From contig CALFWO010000004.1 of NCBI GenBank assembly GCA_937928045.1, positions 21,450 to 85,449 of the forward strand: 64,000 nucleotides of DNA. The letters are read 5' to 3'. Below are positions 18,370 through 27,883 of the stretch, one piece after another. The DNA comes from an uncultured Saprospiraceae bacterium (lineage in GTDB: Bacteria; Bacteroidota; Bacteroidia; Chitinophagales; Saprospiraceae). The translations under genes were made by a program, and so were the position numbers. Under the pieces are notes generated by a model. That model did no database searches. It worked only from the letters and a program-made list of their open reading frames with translations, and was not told the origin of the DNA. Position 1 is the stretch's first letter, and every line of letters begins with the position of its first letter.

Positions 18370-18910
18370 TGGAAAGAGTTTAGCATTTAGAGTAATAATT
18401 TCCCAAAATAGCTTGGGGTGCCCGCAATAAAATTTAATTTTCCGACTTATCCAAATTTCTTTCGAAATCAGCTAGTTATGTTGCTTTTTTTGGACCCATT
18501 AAAGTTACTCAGTCAAAACACTGACAGATTAAAAAAAATATTAATATGGTTCTGGTAAATTATTTTCACATATTTTTGCGTTATAGGGAAATATAATTGG
18601 GAATTTAAGCTTGTTAATCAATTAATTACAAATTTTATTTTTTCTCTGCACTATAATTTGGTGTAGGTATGACACTTTCAAGACTAGAATTACTTGATTG
18701 GTATGCTTAAAGCCTTTATTTTTGTGATGTAAAAAGAATTGAACGTTCGCCAAGCCTGAACAACTTGGAATCTATGCGAAAAGAAATTTTAATCGCACAA
18801 GACAAATTGCCCATCACATATTCATCTTCATCCTGAAGAACCGACTAAACCAAAATGATAATACCCATTTGGGTATTTGTGTAGCTTTATTTGTTAACCA
18901 TAATTTGTAA
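18370..18910. other. Intergenic region upstream of rpoD
   Basis: This 541-bp gap holds the likely rpoD promoter at 18694-18724 and then a leader of about 180 nt. The leader can form a perfect 7-bp hairpin AATACCC/GGGTATT (18860-18877, loop ATTT) and a weaker TGCGA/TCGCA stem. A further promoter-like TATTTTTG lies near 18570. There is no protein-coding frame of note. Confidence 0.5.
18694..18724 (+). promoter_or_regulatory. Probable rpoD promoter
   Basis: TTG (18694-18696) and TATTTTTG (18717-18724) are separated by 20 bp, matching the Bacteroidota housekeeping consensus. The predicted start of transcription is about 18730, leaving a leader of about 180 nt. Confidence 0.55.
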
Positions 18911-19780
18911 ATGAGACAGCTTAAAATCACGAAGTCTATAACCAATCGTGAAAGTCAATCCTTGGAGAAATATCTGCAAGAGATTGGTAAAGTAGACTTA
19001 CTAACCCCCGAAGAAGAGGTGGATTTAGCCAAACGTATCAAGCAGGGAGATCAAATTGCCCTGGAAAAACTTACGAAGGCCAACCTAAGATTCGTGGTAT
19101 CCGTAGCGAAGCAGTATCAAAATCAAGGTCTTTCCCTTTCTGACCTTATCAATGAAGGGAATCTTGGGCTGATTAAAGCAGCTCAACGTTTTGATGAAAC
19201 ACGAGGATTTAAATTTATCTCCTATGCGGTTTGGTGGATTAGACAATCTATTCTCCAAGCATTGGCTGAGCAATCTCGTATTGTTCGACTTCCTTTAAAC
19301 AAGGTAGGATCCCTTAACAAGATTAATAAGGCATTCTCCGAATTGGAACAAGAATACGAAAGAGAGCCATCATCTGAAGAATTGGCAGAGCAATTAGAAA
19401 TTCCTACTGAAGAAGTGGAAACAACCCTTGGGGTAGCAGCTCGCCATGTTAGTATGGATGCACCGTTTGTAGAAGGTGAAGACAATTCACTTTTAGATGT
19501 TTTAGAAAATAGTGCAACTCCGACTACGGATAGTGCACTTGAGTACAAAGAATCTTTGAGTAGAGAAATTGACAGGTCCTTGAGTACCTTAACTGACCGA
19601 CAGTGCGATGTCATTAAATTGTACTTCGGAATTGGTGTCGAACACCCAATGTCTTTAGAAGATATCGGAGAAAAATTTGGACTAACTCGTGAAAGAGTAA
19701 GACAGATTAAAGACAAAGCCATCAATAAATTAAGGAACACTTCGCGATCCAAATTATTGAAAAATTACTTAGGAGCTTAA
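18911..19780 (+). CDS. rpoD: Primary sigma factor RpoD/SigA
   Basis: The 289-residue protein is the short form of the housekeeping sigma factor found in Bacteroidota, lacking region 1.1 and the non-conserved insert. Region 1.2 is [20 protein letters not shown]; region 2 includes [20 protein letters not shown]; regions 3 and 4 follow, with the recognition helix in [22 protein letters not shown]. It guides RNA polymerase to TTTG/TAnnTTTG promoters such as those noted in this window. It has a strong terminator and appears monocistronic. Confidence 0.95.
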   Translation: MRQLKITKSITNRESQSLEKYLQEIGKVDLLTPEEEVDLAKRIKQGDQIALEKLTKANLRFVVSVAKQYQNQGLSLSDLINEGNLGLIKAAQRFDETRGFKFISYAVWWIRQSILQALAEQSRIVRLPLNKVGSLNKINKAFSELEQEYEREPSSEELAEQLEIPTEEVETTLGVAARHVSMDAPFVEGEDNSLLDVLENSATPTTDSALEYKESLSREIDRSLSTLTDRQCDVIKLYFGIGVEHPMSLEDIGEKFGLTRERVRQIKDKAINKLRNTSRSKLLKNYLGA

Positions 19781-19800
19781 TAGCTTTGAAGTTTAAAAAT

Positions 19801-19836
19801 AAAAGCATCCGTCCTTGACGGGTGCTTTTTTATTTT
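19801..19836 (+). terminator. Intrinsic terminator of rpoD
   Basis: A 13-bp stem with one wobble (AAAAGCATCCGTC, 19801-19813, with GACGGGTGCTTTT, 19817-19829) and a three-base loop runs into a T-rich tail 20 bp after the rpoD stop. Confidence 0.85.
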
Positions 19837-19840
19837 ATAC

Positions 19841-19871
19841 TTGTTCTAACGCTTAATATTTCCGAATTTTG
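19841..19871 (+). promoter_or_regulatory. Probable promoter of the GAPDH gene
   Basis: TTG (19841-19843) and GAATTTTG (19864-19871) have 20-bp spacing. The -7 box differs from TAnnTTTG at its first base only. It begins directly after the rpoD terminator and would give a leader of about 27 nt. Confidence 0.5.
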
Positions 19872-19903
19872 CAGTCCTAACCATACTAACTAATACCAAA
19901 TTA

Positions 19904-21379
19904 ATGGAAGATCCAACTTTAAAAATCCGGGTAGACTCTGATCGCTCTTTAGAAAAATGGAGAGAATCCGAGAAAACCGCATTAGACTTGTTGCAAATCG
20001 TTGGCGAGCTTCGATTTGACAAAAATGTCGAACTCGTCTTTTTCAGACATGATATTTATGATACTAGACCTTCAGAATTATTAAATATTCATCGAGGAGG
20101 TAAAAAATTCGCAGCTCAACCAATCTCCATCAATACTACATTAACAATCGCTCACAGTATTGCTAATTATGAAGGTCTAGCTCCAGCCAAAATTGACTTG
20201 GGTAAATTAGCTTTTGAATGGATTGATGAAGCTAAAAACTATAATGGAATAGAAGAATTTATTCATGATCGATTAAATTCAATTTTTGCTGAAGAAAGAA
20301 AAACCATTCAATCTAAAGATGTAGTTCTTTATGGCTTTGGAAGAATCGGACGTCTTGTTACCAGAAGAATAATTAGCCAAACCGGAAAAGGAGAGCAGTT
20401 AAGAATTAAAGCTATTGTGCTGAGACCAAAAATGAAAGACCTCTACGACGATGCGCGTAAAAGAGCTGATCTTTTGTTGAGGGATTCTGTCCATGGCGAT
20501 TTCGGAGGGGTAATTGAAGTAGCTCCTGATGGAAGTGAACTCATATTAAATGGGAACAGAATCAAATTGATTTATGCCAAACAACCATCAGATATTGATT
20601 ACACCATGTATGGAATAAAAGATGCCTTGTTGATTGACAATACCGGGGTCTGGAGAAATAAAGAAGAACTTAGTGTTCATTTAAGACCAGGAATTTCTAA
20701 CGTATGTTTGACAGCACCTGCTCCAGATATTCCTAACATCGTGTATGGTGCTAATCAACATTCCTTAAATATTGAGGATACAAAAATCTTTTGTGCAGCT
20801 TCTTGTACTACGAATGCGATCGCTCCAGTTCTTCAGTTGATCAATGAAAAATGGGGAGTACAAAAAGGACATATTGAAACCATCCATGCTTATACAAATG
20901 ATCAAAACTTGCTGGATAACTTTCATAAAAAACCGAGAAGGGGTAGAGCAGCTCCATTGAATATGGTAGTCACTTCAACAGGCGCTGCGAAAGCAGTAAC
21001 CAAAGTTGTTCCAAGTCTTGAAGGTAAACTTACCGGAAATGCCATTAGGGTGCCAACTCCCAATGTTTCTTTAGCCATTATGAGCATCTGCTTGGATGGT
21101 TCCACAAGCCAAGCAGAATTAAACCAATACTTAAAGGATGCTGCATTAAGTGGAAACTTTGTAGAACAGATTCATTATTCGGAATCCACAGATTATGTTT
21201 CTTCTCAAGCAGTGGGAATGACTTCTACTTCTGTTATTGATGCGCCTTCTACGAAAGTGAGTCCTGATGGAAAAATGATTACGATTTATGCTTGGTATGA
21301 TAACGAATATGGATATTCTTGTCAAGTAGTTCGGCTTGCAAAGTTTGCAGCAGGAGTAAGAAGACCTTTCTACTACTAG
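19904..21379 (+). CDS. gap: Glyceraldehyde-3-phosphate dehydrogenase, long form
   Basis: The 491-residue protein oxidises glyceraldehyde-3-phosphate to 1,3-bisphosphoglycerate with NAD(P). The catalytic domain starts near residue 138 (VVLYGFGRIGRLVTRRII, a Rossmann motif) and carries the nucleophile C301 in AASCTTNAIAPV; the C-terminus WYDNEYGYSCQVVRLAKF is typical. About 135 extra N-terminal residues make it longer than the usual 330-340. A long form of this kind is known in Bacteroidota and some Gammaproteobacteria, and the role of the extra part is unclear. Its stop codon shares the palindrome CTAG with the stop of the convergent gene, so there is no room for a terminator between them. Confidence 0.92.
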   Translation: MEDPTLKIRVDSDRSLEKWRESEKTALDLLQIVGELRFDKNVELVFFRHDIYDTRPSELLNIHRGGKKFAAQPISINTTLTIAHSIANYEGLAPAKIDLGKLAFEWIDEAKNYNGIEEFIHDRLNSIFAEERKTIQSKDVVLYGFGRIGRLVTRRIISQTGKGEQLRIKAIVLRPKMKDLYDDARKRADLLLRDSVHGDFGGVIEVAPDGSELILNGNRIKLIYAKQPSDIDYTMYGIKDALLIDNTGVWRNKEELSVHLRPGISNVCLTAPAPDIPNIVYGANQHSLNIEDTKIFCAASCTTNAIAPVLQLINEKWGVQKGHIETIHAYTNDQNLLDNFHKKPRRGRAAPLNMVVTSTGAAKAVTKVVPSLEGKLTGNAIRVPTPNVSLAIMSICLDGSTSQAELNQYLKDAALSGNFVEQIHYSESTDYVSSQAVGMTSTSVIDAPSTKVSPDGKMITIYAWYDNEYGYSCQVVRLAKFAAGVRRPFYY

Positions 21380-22482
21380 TCTTTTTGAGCCGATTCACTT
21401 TCTAATAAATTGATAGTATTGACATTATTAGTTTCGTCACATTCGATCAGTTGTTGATAAGGATCGACTTGTAATACAACATACGGAGTAAATTTGGTGA
21501 GTTTGTATAATGGTAATTTTATAATTCCAATGTACTGCTCACCAGATTTTAATTGTTGCTGATCATCAGACAATTTTAATATTTCACCACCTAAAGTAAT
21601 GGCTCCTCTTGAGAGTTTATTACTGCTTGAAAGAAAAGCCCTAACCGCTAAGTTTTGTTCGTTTTTACTTTGCTTACTCAACTGGGCTCTGCCTTCACCA
21701 TTATTTACAATTGTGTATCGAATGGTTGCGGTCTTTTTTGTTTGCTTTACAATTTCTAAATTTTGAATCATTAGATCAGAACATTTATTCTTTTCTAAAT
21801 TTTCAAGCTCATCGTTAGTTGGTTCCTCCGAAATAGTTTCTTTTGAATTTTCTTCCACTTCGGTATTCACAAGTGCTAATTCTTCCAAGTCCTCCTGAAC
21901 CACTTCCTGCTCAGAATGCTTTTCTTCCACTTCTATTTTGGTTTTAACTTTCGGATCTTCCTCAATGATTTCAATCTTGTCGATTATTTTCTGAGTCATC
22001 AATTCATTTTCTTCCGCTTTATCTGATTCAATCTGCTTAGCTTCCTTTTCTAATTTGGAATCTGTAATTTTCGAATACTCAGTCTCATTTTCCTGGGGTT
22101 GGATAGATTTTACCGGCTTTTTGATAAGATCGAAAGAAAGAGATAAGGTTTGTCCAATAGCTAAGTTCCACTTTTCATTCGCTACAGAATAGTATAAGTC
22201 TTCAAGTCCTTTCTGTCCAATCGTTTTTATAACTCCTTGATGTGTGTTTAGGAGCACACTTTGGTTGGAAAAAAAAATGTTATTCAATTCAACTTTTCCA
22301 GTGTTAATCAGCTTCGCTGTTACCTTACTCTTACCTTTTTTGCCTTGTTTGATTTCGACTGTTTCCAAGAATATACGTTGCCCATCATACGAAATAGCTG
22401 GATAGGATAGCTCCTGTTGTCCTAAGATCATAGAAACAAACAAAAAATGAAATATCACAACGGAAATACAACTTTTCCTCAT
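21376..22482 (-). CDS. Secreted protein with CARDB-like domains
   Basis: The protein has 368 residues. A signal peptide (about 1-21) precedes a first beta-sandwich (about 25-125; KVTAKLINTGKVELNNIFFSNQ). A very acidic, low-complexity linker (about 130-230, rich in Glu and Lys) leads to a second beta-sandwich (about 235-360) of the CARDB type (ATIRYTIVNNGEGRAQLSKQ and VDPYQQLIECDETNNVNTI). CARDB domains are adhesion or binding modules; no enzymatic role is seen. There is no obvious T9SS tail. The gene overlaps the stop of GAPDH by 4 bp tail to tail. Confidence 0.8.
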   Translation of the reverse strand: MRKSCISVVIFHFLFVSMILGQQELSYPAISYDGQRIFLETVEIKQGKKGKSKVTAKLINTGKVELNNIFFSNQSVLLNTHQGVIKTIGQKGLEDLYYSVANEKWNLAIGQTLSLSFDLIKKPVKSIQPQENETEYSKITDSKLEKEAKQIESDKAEENELMTQKIIDKIEIIEEDPKVKTKIEVEEKHSEQEVVQEDLEELALVNTEVEENSKETISEEPTNDELENLEKNKCSDLMIQNLEIVKQTKKTATIRYTIVNNGEGRAQLSKQSKNEQNLAVRAFLSSSNKLSRGAITLGGEILKLSDDQQQLKSGEQYIGIIKLPLYKLTKFTPYVVLQVDPYQQLIECDETNNVNTINLLESESAQKD

Positions 22483-22547
22483 ATAGCACTAGTCAAACGA
22501 CTGATTTTCAACGACATTGCATGTCTTATCCTGTATGTATGCAATTT

Positions 22548-23015
22548 TTATTCCACATCAGGTGAAATCAAGGTCAAGGGTCGGTCTATTGATTCTTCTA
22601 GAGAGATAAAGGTTTCAGTGCGCTGAATTCCCGGAATTTGCTGAAGTTTGTCATGCAATACCTGCCGAAGGTGAGTAGTATCTCTACATACTATTTTAGC
22701 GAAGATGCTATAGTTTCCAGTTGTATAATGTGCTGCCACAATCTCAGGTATGGATTTCATGGCCTCAGAAACTTCTTCATATAAGCTAGACTTGTCGAGG
22801 TATATTCCTAAAAAGGCAGTGATATCATAGCCCAATTTTTCATAATCAACTCTTATACTCGAGCCTTTTAACACCCCTAGTTTTTCTAGCTTTTTTACCC
22901 GAACATGCACGGTGCCTCCAGAAACATGGATTAACTTTGCGATATCGCCAAATGACCTTTTGGCATCTTGAAGATAAAGGGAAAGGATCTTAAGATCAAT
23001 TTCGTCGACTGCCAT
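22548..23015 (-). CDS. Lrp/AsnC-family transcriptional regulator
   Basis: The 155-residue protein has an N-terminal helix-turn-helix (IDLKILSLYLQDAKRSFGDIAKLIHVSGGTVHVRVKKLEKLG) and a C-terminal RAM/ACT-like ligand-binding domain (about 70-150). Family members respond to amino acids and form octamers or disc-like assemblies. It is divergent from the S41 protease gene across a 139-bp gap. The effector and targets cannot be deduced. Confidence 0.93.
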   Translation of the reverse strand: MAVDEIDLKILSLYLQDAKRSFGDIAKLIHVSGGTVHVRVKKLEKLGVLKGSSIRVDYEKLGYDITAFLGIYLDKSSLYEEVSEAMKSIPEIVAAHYTTGNYSIFAKIVCRDTTHLRQVLHDKLQQIPGIQRTETFISLEESIDRPLTLISPDVE

Positions 23016-23154
23016 ATTGATGCTTTAGTCTCAAATTTAATTGAATTGACTTAAATATCATCCTAAACTGCTCAACGATTCTTCTAATTTTTCGTTTATA
23101 AATTAATGAACAATTGATTTATCTTTGATCAAAATAAAGACTAGAATTAGTTCT

Positions 23155-24828
23155 ATGCCCGAACAGAATATGTTAAACGAGAGTGGAGGAGGAAAAAAGC
23201 AGTTAAATATTTGGCTTCCCTTGTTATTTTCTTTGGTATTAGTGATTGGAATGCTTCTGGGTTCTAGGCTTACGGAAACGATGGGTCCTAAGCCGAATAA
23301 AAATGCAAATAAAATATTGCCTGTCAAGGAACCAGGAACACTAGAGGAACTAGTAAGATTCATTGATGCCAGGTATGTCGATGATGTTAATATTCAAGAA
23401 TTATCAGAAGATGCCATTCATCATATTTTAGATCAACTCGACCCTCATTCTACATACATTTCTGCGGAAAAAGTATCGGAAGTTCGAGAGCAGCTTGATG
23501 GAAGTTTTGTAGGTGTTGGTATTGAATTTATTGTAGTGGATGACACCATTACCGTGTTAAAACCTTCGGATAAAGGTCCTGCAGCCCAAGCTGGTGTTTT
23601 GGCTGGAGATCAAATCTTAACCATAAATGATAGTCTGATCGCAGGACAAGATTTGCAGAGTAGTGAATTCATGAAATTATTTCGTGGGGAAAGAGGAACC
23701 AAGGCGAATGTAGGAGTAAAAAGAAAAGGCGAATTGCATGAGTTTGAAATCACAAGAGATGAAGTCAAATTGCCTTCGCTAGACGTTGCCTATGAAATTG
23801 AGTCAGGAATAGGATTCATAAAACTTTCAAGATTTAGCTCTGAGACATCTGCAGAATTTATTCAAGCTTTGGAGCGATTGGTTGAGCAAGATGAAGTGAA
23901 AAAATTGATCATTGATCTGAGAGACAATCCAGGAGGTTATCTGACTGAGGCTGTAGAGATTTTAAGCCAATTATTTACGGAAAAGGATAGATTGTTAGTA
24001 TTTACTGAAGGGGAAAAGTCTACTCGATTGGAATACAAAACGACTGGCCGACCATTCTATCAAATTGATGAAGTTGCAGTATTGGTAAATGAAAATTCAG
24101 CTTCAGCGAGTGAAATTATTGCTGGTGCAATACAAGACTGGGATAGAGGATACATTGTAGGAAGGAGGACTTTTGGAAAAGGTTTGGTACAGGAAGAATA
24201 CAGCTTGAGAGATGGATCCGCTTTGAGACTGACTATAGCAAGATATTATACACCTTCAGGGAGATCCATTCAAAAGGATTACGATGCTGGAGAAGATCGT
24301 TACAATGCTGAATTTGATCAAAGATGGGCAAGTGGAGAATTATTTGTTTCAGATAGTATCAAGCAAGTCGACAGCTTAGCTTTTGAAACACCATCTGGAA
24401 GAATAGTTTATGCTGGTGGGGGAATTACTCCAGACTATTTTATTCCATTGGATTCGATCCTTCTGAATGATAATTATATAGCTCTTAGACCTTTTGTTCA
24501 GGAATATGCTTTCAGATATTTTAGAGAAAATGAATCCGTTTTAACTTTTGAATCTGCTGAGGATTTTGACAAAAATTTTATTGTTCCAGATGATGTCATA
24601 GATGATTTTATTGCCTTTGCCAAGGAGGGTGGTGTTAACAAAGTTGTCGAACTCATTGGATCTACAAAGCGATATTTTAAGAGTCATTTAAAATCGCAAA
24701 TCGCATTTCTTAAATATGATTACGAAGCTCAGTTCACAGAGATTAATGCCAATGACGAATTTGTATTGAAAGCGCTTCAGTTGCTTCGGGATGGCATTCC
24801 AATTGCCAAACAGGAATCTTCAAATTAA
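23155..24828 (+). CDS. C-terminal-processing peptidase, S41 family
   Basis: I choose the ATG at 23155 (MPEQNMLNESGGG, 557 residues) over an in-frame TTG at 23125. A membrane anchor (about residues 19-40) places the rest in the periplasm. A PDZ domain (about 95-180; GPAAQAGVLAGDQILTIND) precedes the S41 protease domain with GYLTEAVEILSQ, the serine motif NSASASEIIAGA (about 314-325) and the lysine motif GRRTFGKGLVQ, so the Ser-Lys dyad is intact. Such enzymes trim C-termini of periplasmic or outer-membrane proteins. The about 150 C-terminal residues are a helical extension usual in the Bacteroidota branch. Confidence 0.93.
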   Translation: MPEQNMLNESGGGKKQLNIWLPLLFSLVLVIGMLLGSRLTETMGPKPNKNANKILPVKEPGTLEELVRFIDARYVDDVNIQELSEDAIHHILDQLDPHSTYISAEKVSEVREQLDGSFVGVGIEFIVVDDTITVLKPSDKGPAAQAGVLAGDQILTINDSLIAGQDLQSSEFMKLFRGERGTKANVGVKRKGELHEFEITRDEVKLPSLDVAYEIESGIGFIKLSRFSSETSAEFIQALERLVEQDEVKKLIIDLRDNPGGYLTEAVEILSQLFTEKDRLLVFTEGEKSTRLEYKTTGRPFYQIDEVAVLVNENSASASEIIAGAIQDWDRGYIVGRRTFGKGLVQEEYSLRDGSALRLTIARYYTPSGRSIQKDYDAGEDRYNAEFDQRWASGELFVSDSIKQVDSLAFETPSGRIVYAGGGITPDYFIPLDSILLNDNYIALRPFVQEYAFRYFRENESVLTFESAEDFDKNFIVPDDVIDDFIAFAKEGGVNKVVELIGSTKRYFKSHLKSQIAFLKYDYEAQFTEINANDEFVLKALQLLRDGIPIAKQESSN

Positions 24829-24837
24829 TTTCAAAAT

Positions 24838-25296
24838 TTATCTAAGTCCGTAAATTTTCTTAGCTCCTTCAATCTGATCCTCTTCCGTTGTCGTATCTGG
24901 ATATAGTCTATAACTTGGAGCTACTATCTCTTTAATTTTTTCAACTTTAATTCGAGTTATTGATGAAAATGGAAATTTTCCGTTTGTCATGATGAGCAAT
25001 ATCTTTTCCATCTCTGGAAACTCATTATGGGTCGGAAGAATAATCTCAGCCATTCCTTTTATCTGATATCCTTTCTGTACGAGAATGTCGATAAAACTAA
25101 TACAAACTTTGGAGTTTTGTTTAATGTTTTTTACCGTTTGTGGAGAAGCGATATTCGCAACGATAATAAATTCCTCTTGGTATATATTGAATATTTGTTT
25201 TGGAGAAACATTTGGCATAGCATCTCTAGAAACAGTTGCTAGCCAACACAAAATACTGTTGTCAATTGAGGCTTTTACTTCTTTGGTTATTTTCAT
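24838..25296 (-). CDS. Pyridoxamine-5'-phosphate-oxidase-like flavin-binding protein
   Basis: The 152-residue protein is a split-barrel FMN-binding protein of the PPOX class. ILCWLATVSRDAMPNVSPKQIF at the N-terminus and VKNIKQNSKVCISFIDILVQKGYQIKG in the centre are typical; the last 30 residues are family-specific. The substrate is unknown, and it is not the PdxH enzyme itself. Its start codon directly follows the stop codon of the GH36 gene with no gap, so translation is probably coupled. It is tail to tail with the S41 protease gene, 9 bp apart. Confidence 0.85.
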   Translation of the reverse strand: MKITKEVKASIDNSILCWLATVSRDAMPNVSPKQIFNIYQEEFIIVANIASPQTVKNIKQNSKVCISFIDILVQKGYQIKGMAEIILPTHNEFPEMEKILLIMTNGKFPFSSITRIKVEKIKEIVAPSYRLYPDTTTEEDQIEGAKKIYGLR

Positions 25297-27009
25297 CTAG
25301 ACAATTATTGATTCAAATGGAGCCAACTCAAATTCATCTTCAAGCTTCTTCATTTTCGTTTTCCGATTGGTCAAATTAAACCAAGCAGTTTTCTGAATGT
25401 TTTCATTCGTGAAAATAACTTCGTAGACATCAATATCTAATTGATGTACTGATTGGACTTCCGCCAATTGTAAGGACTTGATTGAAATGAAATCCTCCTT
25501 TTCTTTTTTATTCCATTGCTCAGGATTGTCCGAGGTAAAAACTAAACTTCCCAAGAGGGCATTGGCCCTGAGAATACTTTGTTTTTGATACTCACTGAGC
25601 TTATTTCCTTCTTTTCGCAATAAAATTACGTCCGGGTCATTTCCAAAGGCTAAACCGTCAAGGCTCCATCTCGAGAAAATAGAACGCATGGCAGCTCTGC
25701 AACTTACGCGCTCTCTTTTTCTTAAGAAATTCAATAGCTTGTGTTCCCATTCCAAGTGAATATCAGCACCAATTCTGCAATAGTCCACCATACCAAATGC
25801 ACTGCCTAAGGGAACACCGCATCCAATAATTTTCTTATCTCCAACTTGCGTTCTGATAAAGGTCATAGCATCATTCATCACTTGTCCTGCAGTCCGATTT
25901 GGCGGAGGAGCAATACAGGCAGCAAATAAAAAATCAATTTTAACCAAATCGAAATTCCATTTCTGCATCAGACTATGAAATACACCAATCAAATATTCTT
26001 GAAACTTTACTTGATAAAAATCTAATGCATAAAACCAGCCACCCCACATGGGATTGTATCCAACCTTAATGGGTTTTCCCTTTTGATCTTTTAGAATCCA
26101 AGAAGGCTGATTTTTAAAAATTATTGAGTCTTTTGAACAGACAAATGGTGCAATCCAAATTCCGGGTTGAAATCCTGCATTTCGAATGGAACGCGAAATA
26201 TGCCCCATACCGTTTGGAAATTTTTCCTGATCCACATCCAACCAGTCACCAACATTTTTTTGATAGCCGTCATCAATTTGGAAAAAATCTAGCGGAATTT
26301 TTTCTTCGACAAATGCATTTAAATTATCTAGAATAATCTTTTCACTAATGTCCGTATAGTGCTGATACCAACTGGTCCAGCCAGTTACTTTTGGCGGAGT
26401 CACCTTAGTATTCATTTCTGAGAAGTATCTTTCTAGAACAGAACGTTCTTGGCCTGAGGCAACCCAAATGTCAAGTATGGGAAAGGAGTGTTGCAATTCT
26501 AACCCTTTACAATCAATTTCTACAGTGATTTGATTGATTTCCGGAGTATAGTTAATAATTGTGAATCCTGTTTTTTCATTTAAAGAGCCGATGAAATTGA
26601 TTTCATCTTTTGATGCAACATATCCATAAGACCAAGAGTGTAATTGTTGACCTTGTTTTGTGCGGAGTAGTTTATTACTACTGTCCCCGTAATATTTAAA
26701 AAAGGGTCGAGCAATTTTGCGAAGTTTTGGAATTGATTCCTTGAGTCCATAATTCCGAGAAGAAGTCCAAGATTGAAATCCATTGCAGAAAACTTTTGCA
26801 TCGCTAGGATAAGTAAAACTAAAATGTGCTTTAATTGAGTTCATTTGCAGATTCACTTTGGGATGAATTTGCAATTGGTATCGAACACCTTTATTCCGTT
26901 CTTCTCGCGTAAAATCTAAGTAACAGTCATCGAGAAATGTTTTTTTCCCAAGTGGGACATCGAGGTGCTGATCGCCCCAAGAAATATTGCATGATTTTAA
27001 ATGAATCAT
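25297..27009 (-). CDS. Alpha-galactosidase-like glycoside hydrolase, GH36 family
   Basis: The 570-residue protein has an N-terminal beta-sandwich (about 1-200) and a TIM barrel (about 205-500). The barrel shows TGWTSWYQHY, FFQIDDGYQKNVGDW, the nucleophile D359 in LVKIDFLFAA and the proposed acid/base D416 in CRIGADIHLEW, all as in clan GH-D enzymes. A small C-terminal beta domain ends the protein. There is no signal peptide, so it acts in the cytoplasm, on imported galactosides or on another alpha-glycoside. Related families include alpha-N-acetylgalactosaminidases, so exact specificity is open. It lies between the tsaC-like gene (63 bp upstream) and the PPOX gene. Confidence 0.88.
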   Translation of the reverse strand: MIHLKSCNISWGDQHLDVPLGKKTFLDDCYLDFTREERNKGVRYQLQIHPKVNLQMNSIKAHFSFTYPSDAKVFCNGFQSWTSSRNYGLKESIPKLRKIARPFFKYYGDSSNKLLRTKQGQQLHSWSYGYVASKDEINFIGSLNEKTGFTIINYTPEINQITVEIDCKGLELQHSFPILDIWVASGQERSVLERYFSEMNTKVTPPKVTGWTSWYQHYTDISEKIILDNLNAFVEEKIPLDFFQIDDGYQKNVGDWLDVDQEKFPNGMGHISRSIRNAGFQPGIWIAPFVCSKDSIIFKNQPSWILKDQKGKPIKVGYNPMWGGWFYALDFYQVKFQEYLIGVFHSLMQKWNFDLVKIDFLFAACIAPPPNRTAGQVMNDAMTFIRTQVGDKKIIGCGVPLGSAFGMVDYCRIGADIHLEWEHKLLNFLRKRERVSCRAAMRSIFSRWSLDGLAFGNDPDVILLRKEGNKLSEYQKQSILRANALLGSLVFTSDNPEQWNKKEKEDFISIKSLQLAEVQSVHQLDIDVYEVIFTNENIQKTAWFNLTNRKTKMKKLEDEFELAPFESIIV

Positions 27010-27072
27010 ATGACAAAGTTTGGTACTAGGCGAAGTAAACTTTGTTGGTCACAATCAGCTTTTCCCCAAATC

Positions 27073-27672
27073 CTATTTTCTTAAGAAAACCAATTCTTCT
27101 TTCTCTGAAAGACAAACCATTACTGATGGAGATCCATTTTCTTTTTCTACTTGCCTAAAAGGAACAATGTAATCAACATTCGTCAATACTTTCGAAGAAA
27201 TTTCTCCATAATTTTTGGGAAATGGTTTATCCGCAATGTTAGCTGAAGTGGCTACAAGAGGTCTGTCGAATTTGGACAATAACGCTTGACAAAATGCTTC
27301 ATGCGGAATTCGGAAAGCAATACTACCCGAAGCGTGAACCGCTAGCTTAGGTAAGTTCTTGGCATTAGGGTACACTACCGTCATCGGGCGCTTGTTGTAA
27401 TGCAAGATTTGATCAATTTTTGGATGAATTTCTTCAACATACCGTTCAATCATTTCGGTATCTTTTGCTAATAGAACAAAAGGTTTATCCTTGGGTCGTT
27501 CTTTTAATGAGAAAACACGTTCTAAGGCTGTTTCATTGGTCGCATCACAACCAATGCCCCATATTGTGTCGGTTGGAAAGAGAATGGTCCCATCATTCTC
27601 TAAAATTTCACAGCATTTGTTAACCCATGGATCAAATAGATCCTGATCAAAATCAGTTGGTCTTTTTTTCAT
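27073..27672 (-). CDS. L-threonylcarbamoyladenylate synthase (Sua5/YrdC/TsaC)
   Basis: The 199-residue protein makes threonylcarbamoyl-AMP from threonine, bicarbonate and ATP, the first step in the t6A37 modification of ANN-decoding tRNAs. The motif GTILFPTDTIWGIGCDATNE lies near the N-terminus, LKERPKDKPFVLL follows, and RPMTVVYPNAKN and the loop LVATSANIADKPFPKNY complete the YrdC fold. It is the short TsaC form without the Sua5 C-terminal domain. It is the first gene of a likely three-gene minus-strand transcript. Confidence 0.93.
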   Translation of the reverse strand: MKKRPTDFDQDLFDPWVNKCCEILENDGTILFPTDTIWGIGCDATNETALERVFSLKERPKDKPFVLLAKDTEMIERYVEEIHPKIDQILHYNKRPMTVVYPNAKNLPKLAVHASGSIAFRIPHEAFCQALLSKFDRPLVATSANIADKPFPKNYGEISSKVLTNVDYIVPFRQVEKENGSPSVMVCLSEKEELVFLRK

Positions 27673-27883
27673 TTTCCCTTAAAGTGCTTTAGAACTCGAA
27701 ATTTTATTAACTAGCAGCTGAAAGACGAAAATTGTCTTGTTTCACATACTAATTCCGATTTCTTTTATATTATATACCTATCCGGTAGGAAAAACGGAAA
27801 GATCGAGACAAAAATTTCTTTTGAAGCCAAAAAGATTAATTTTTTTTCGACTTTATTGCATACCTTGATAGAAAGACTGTTAC

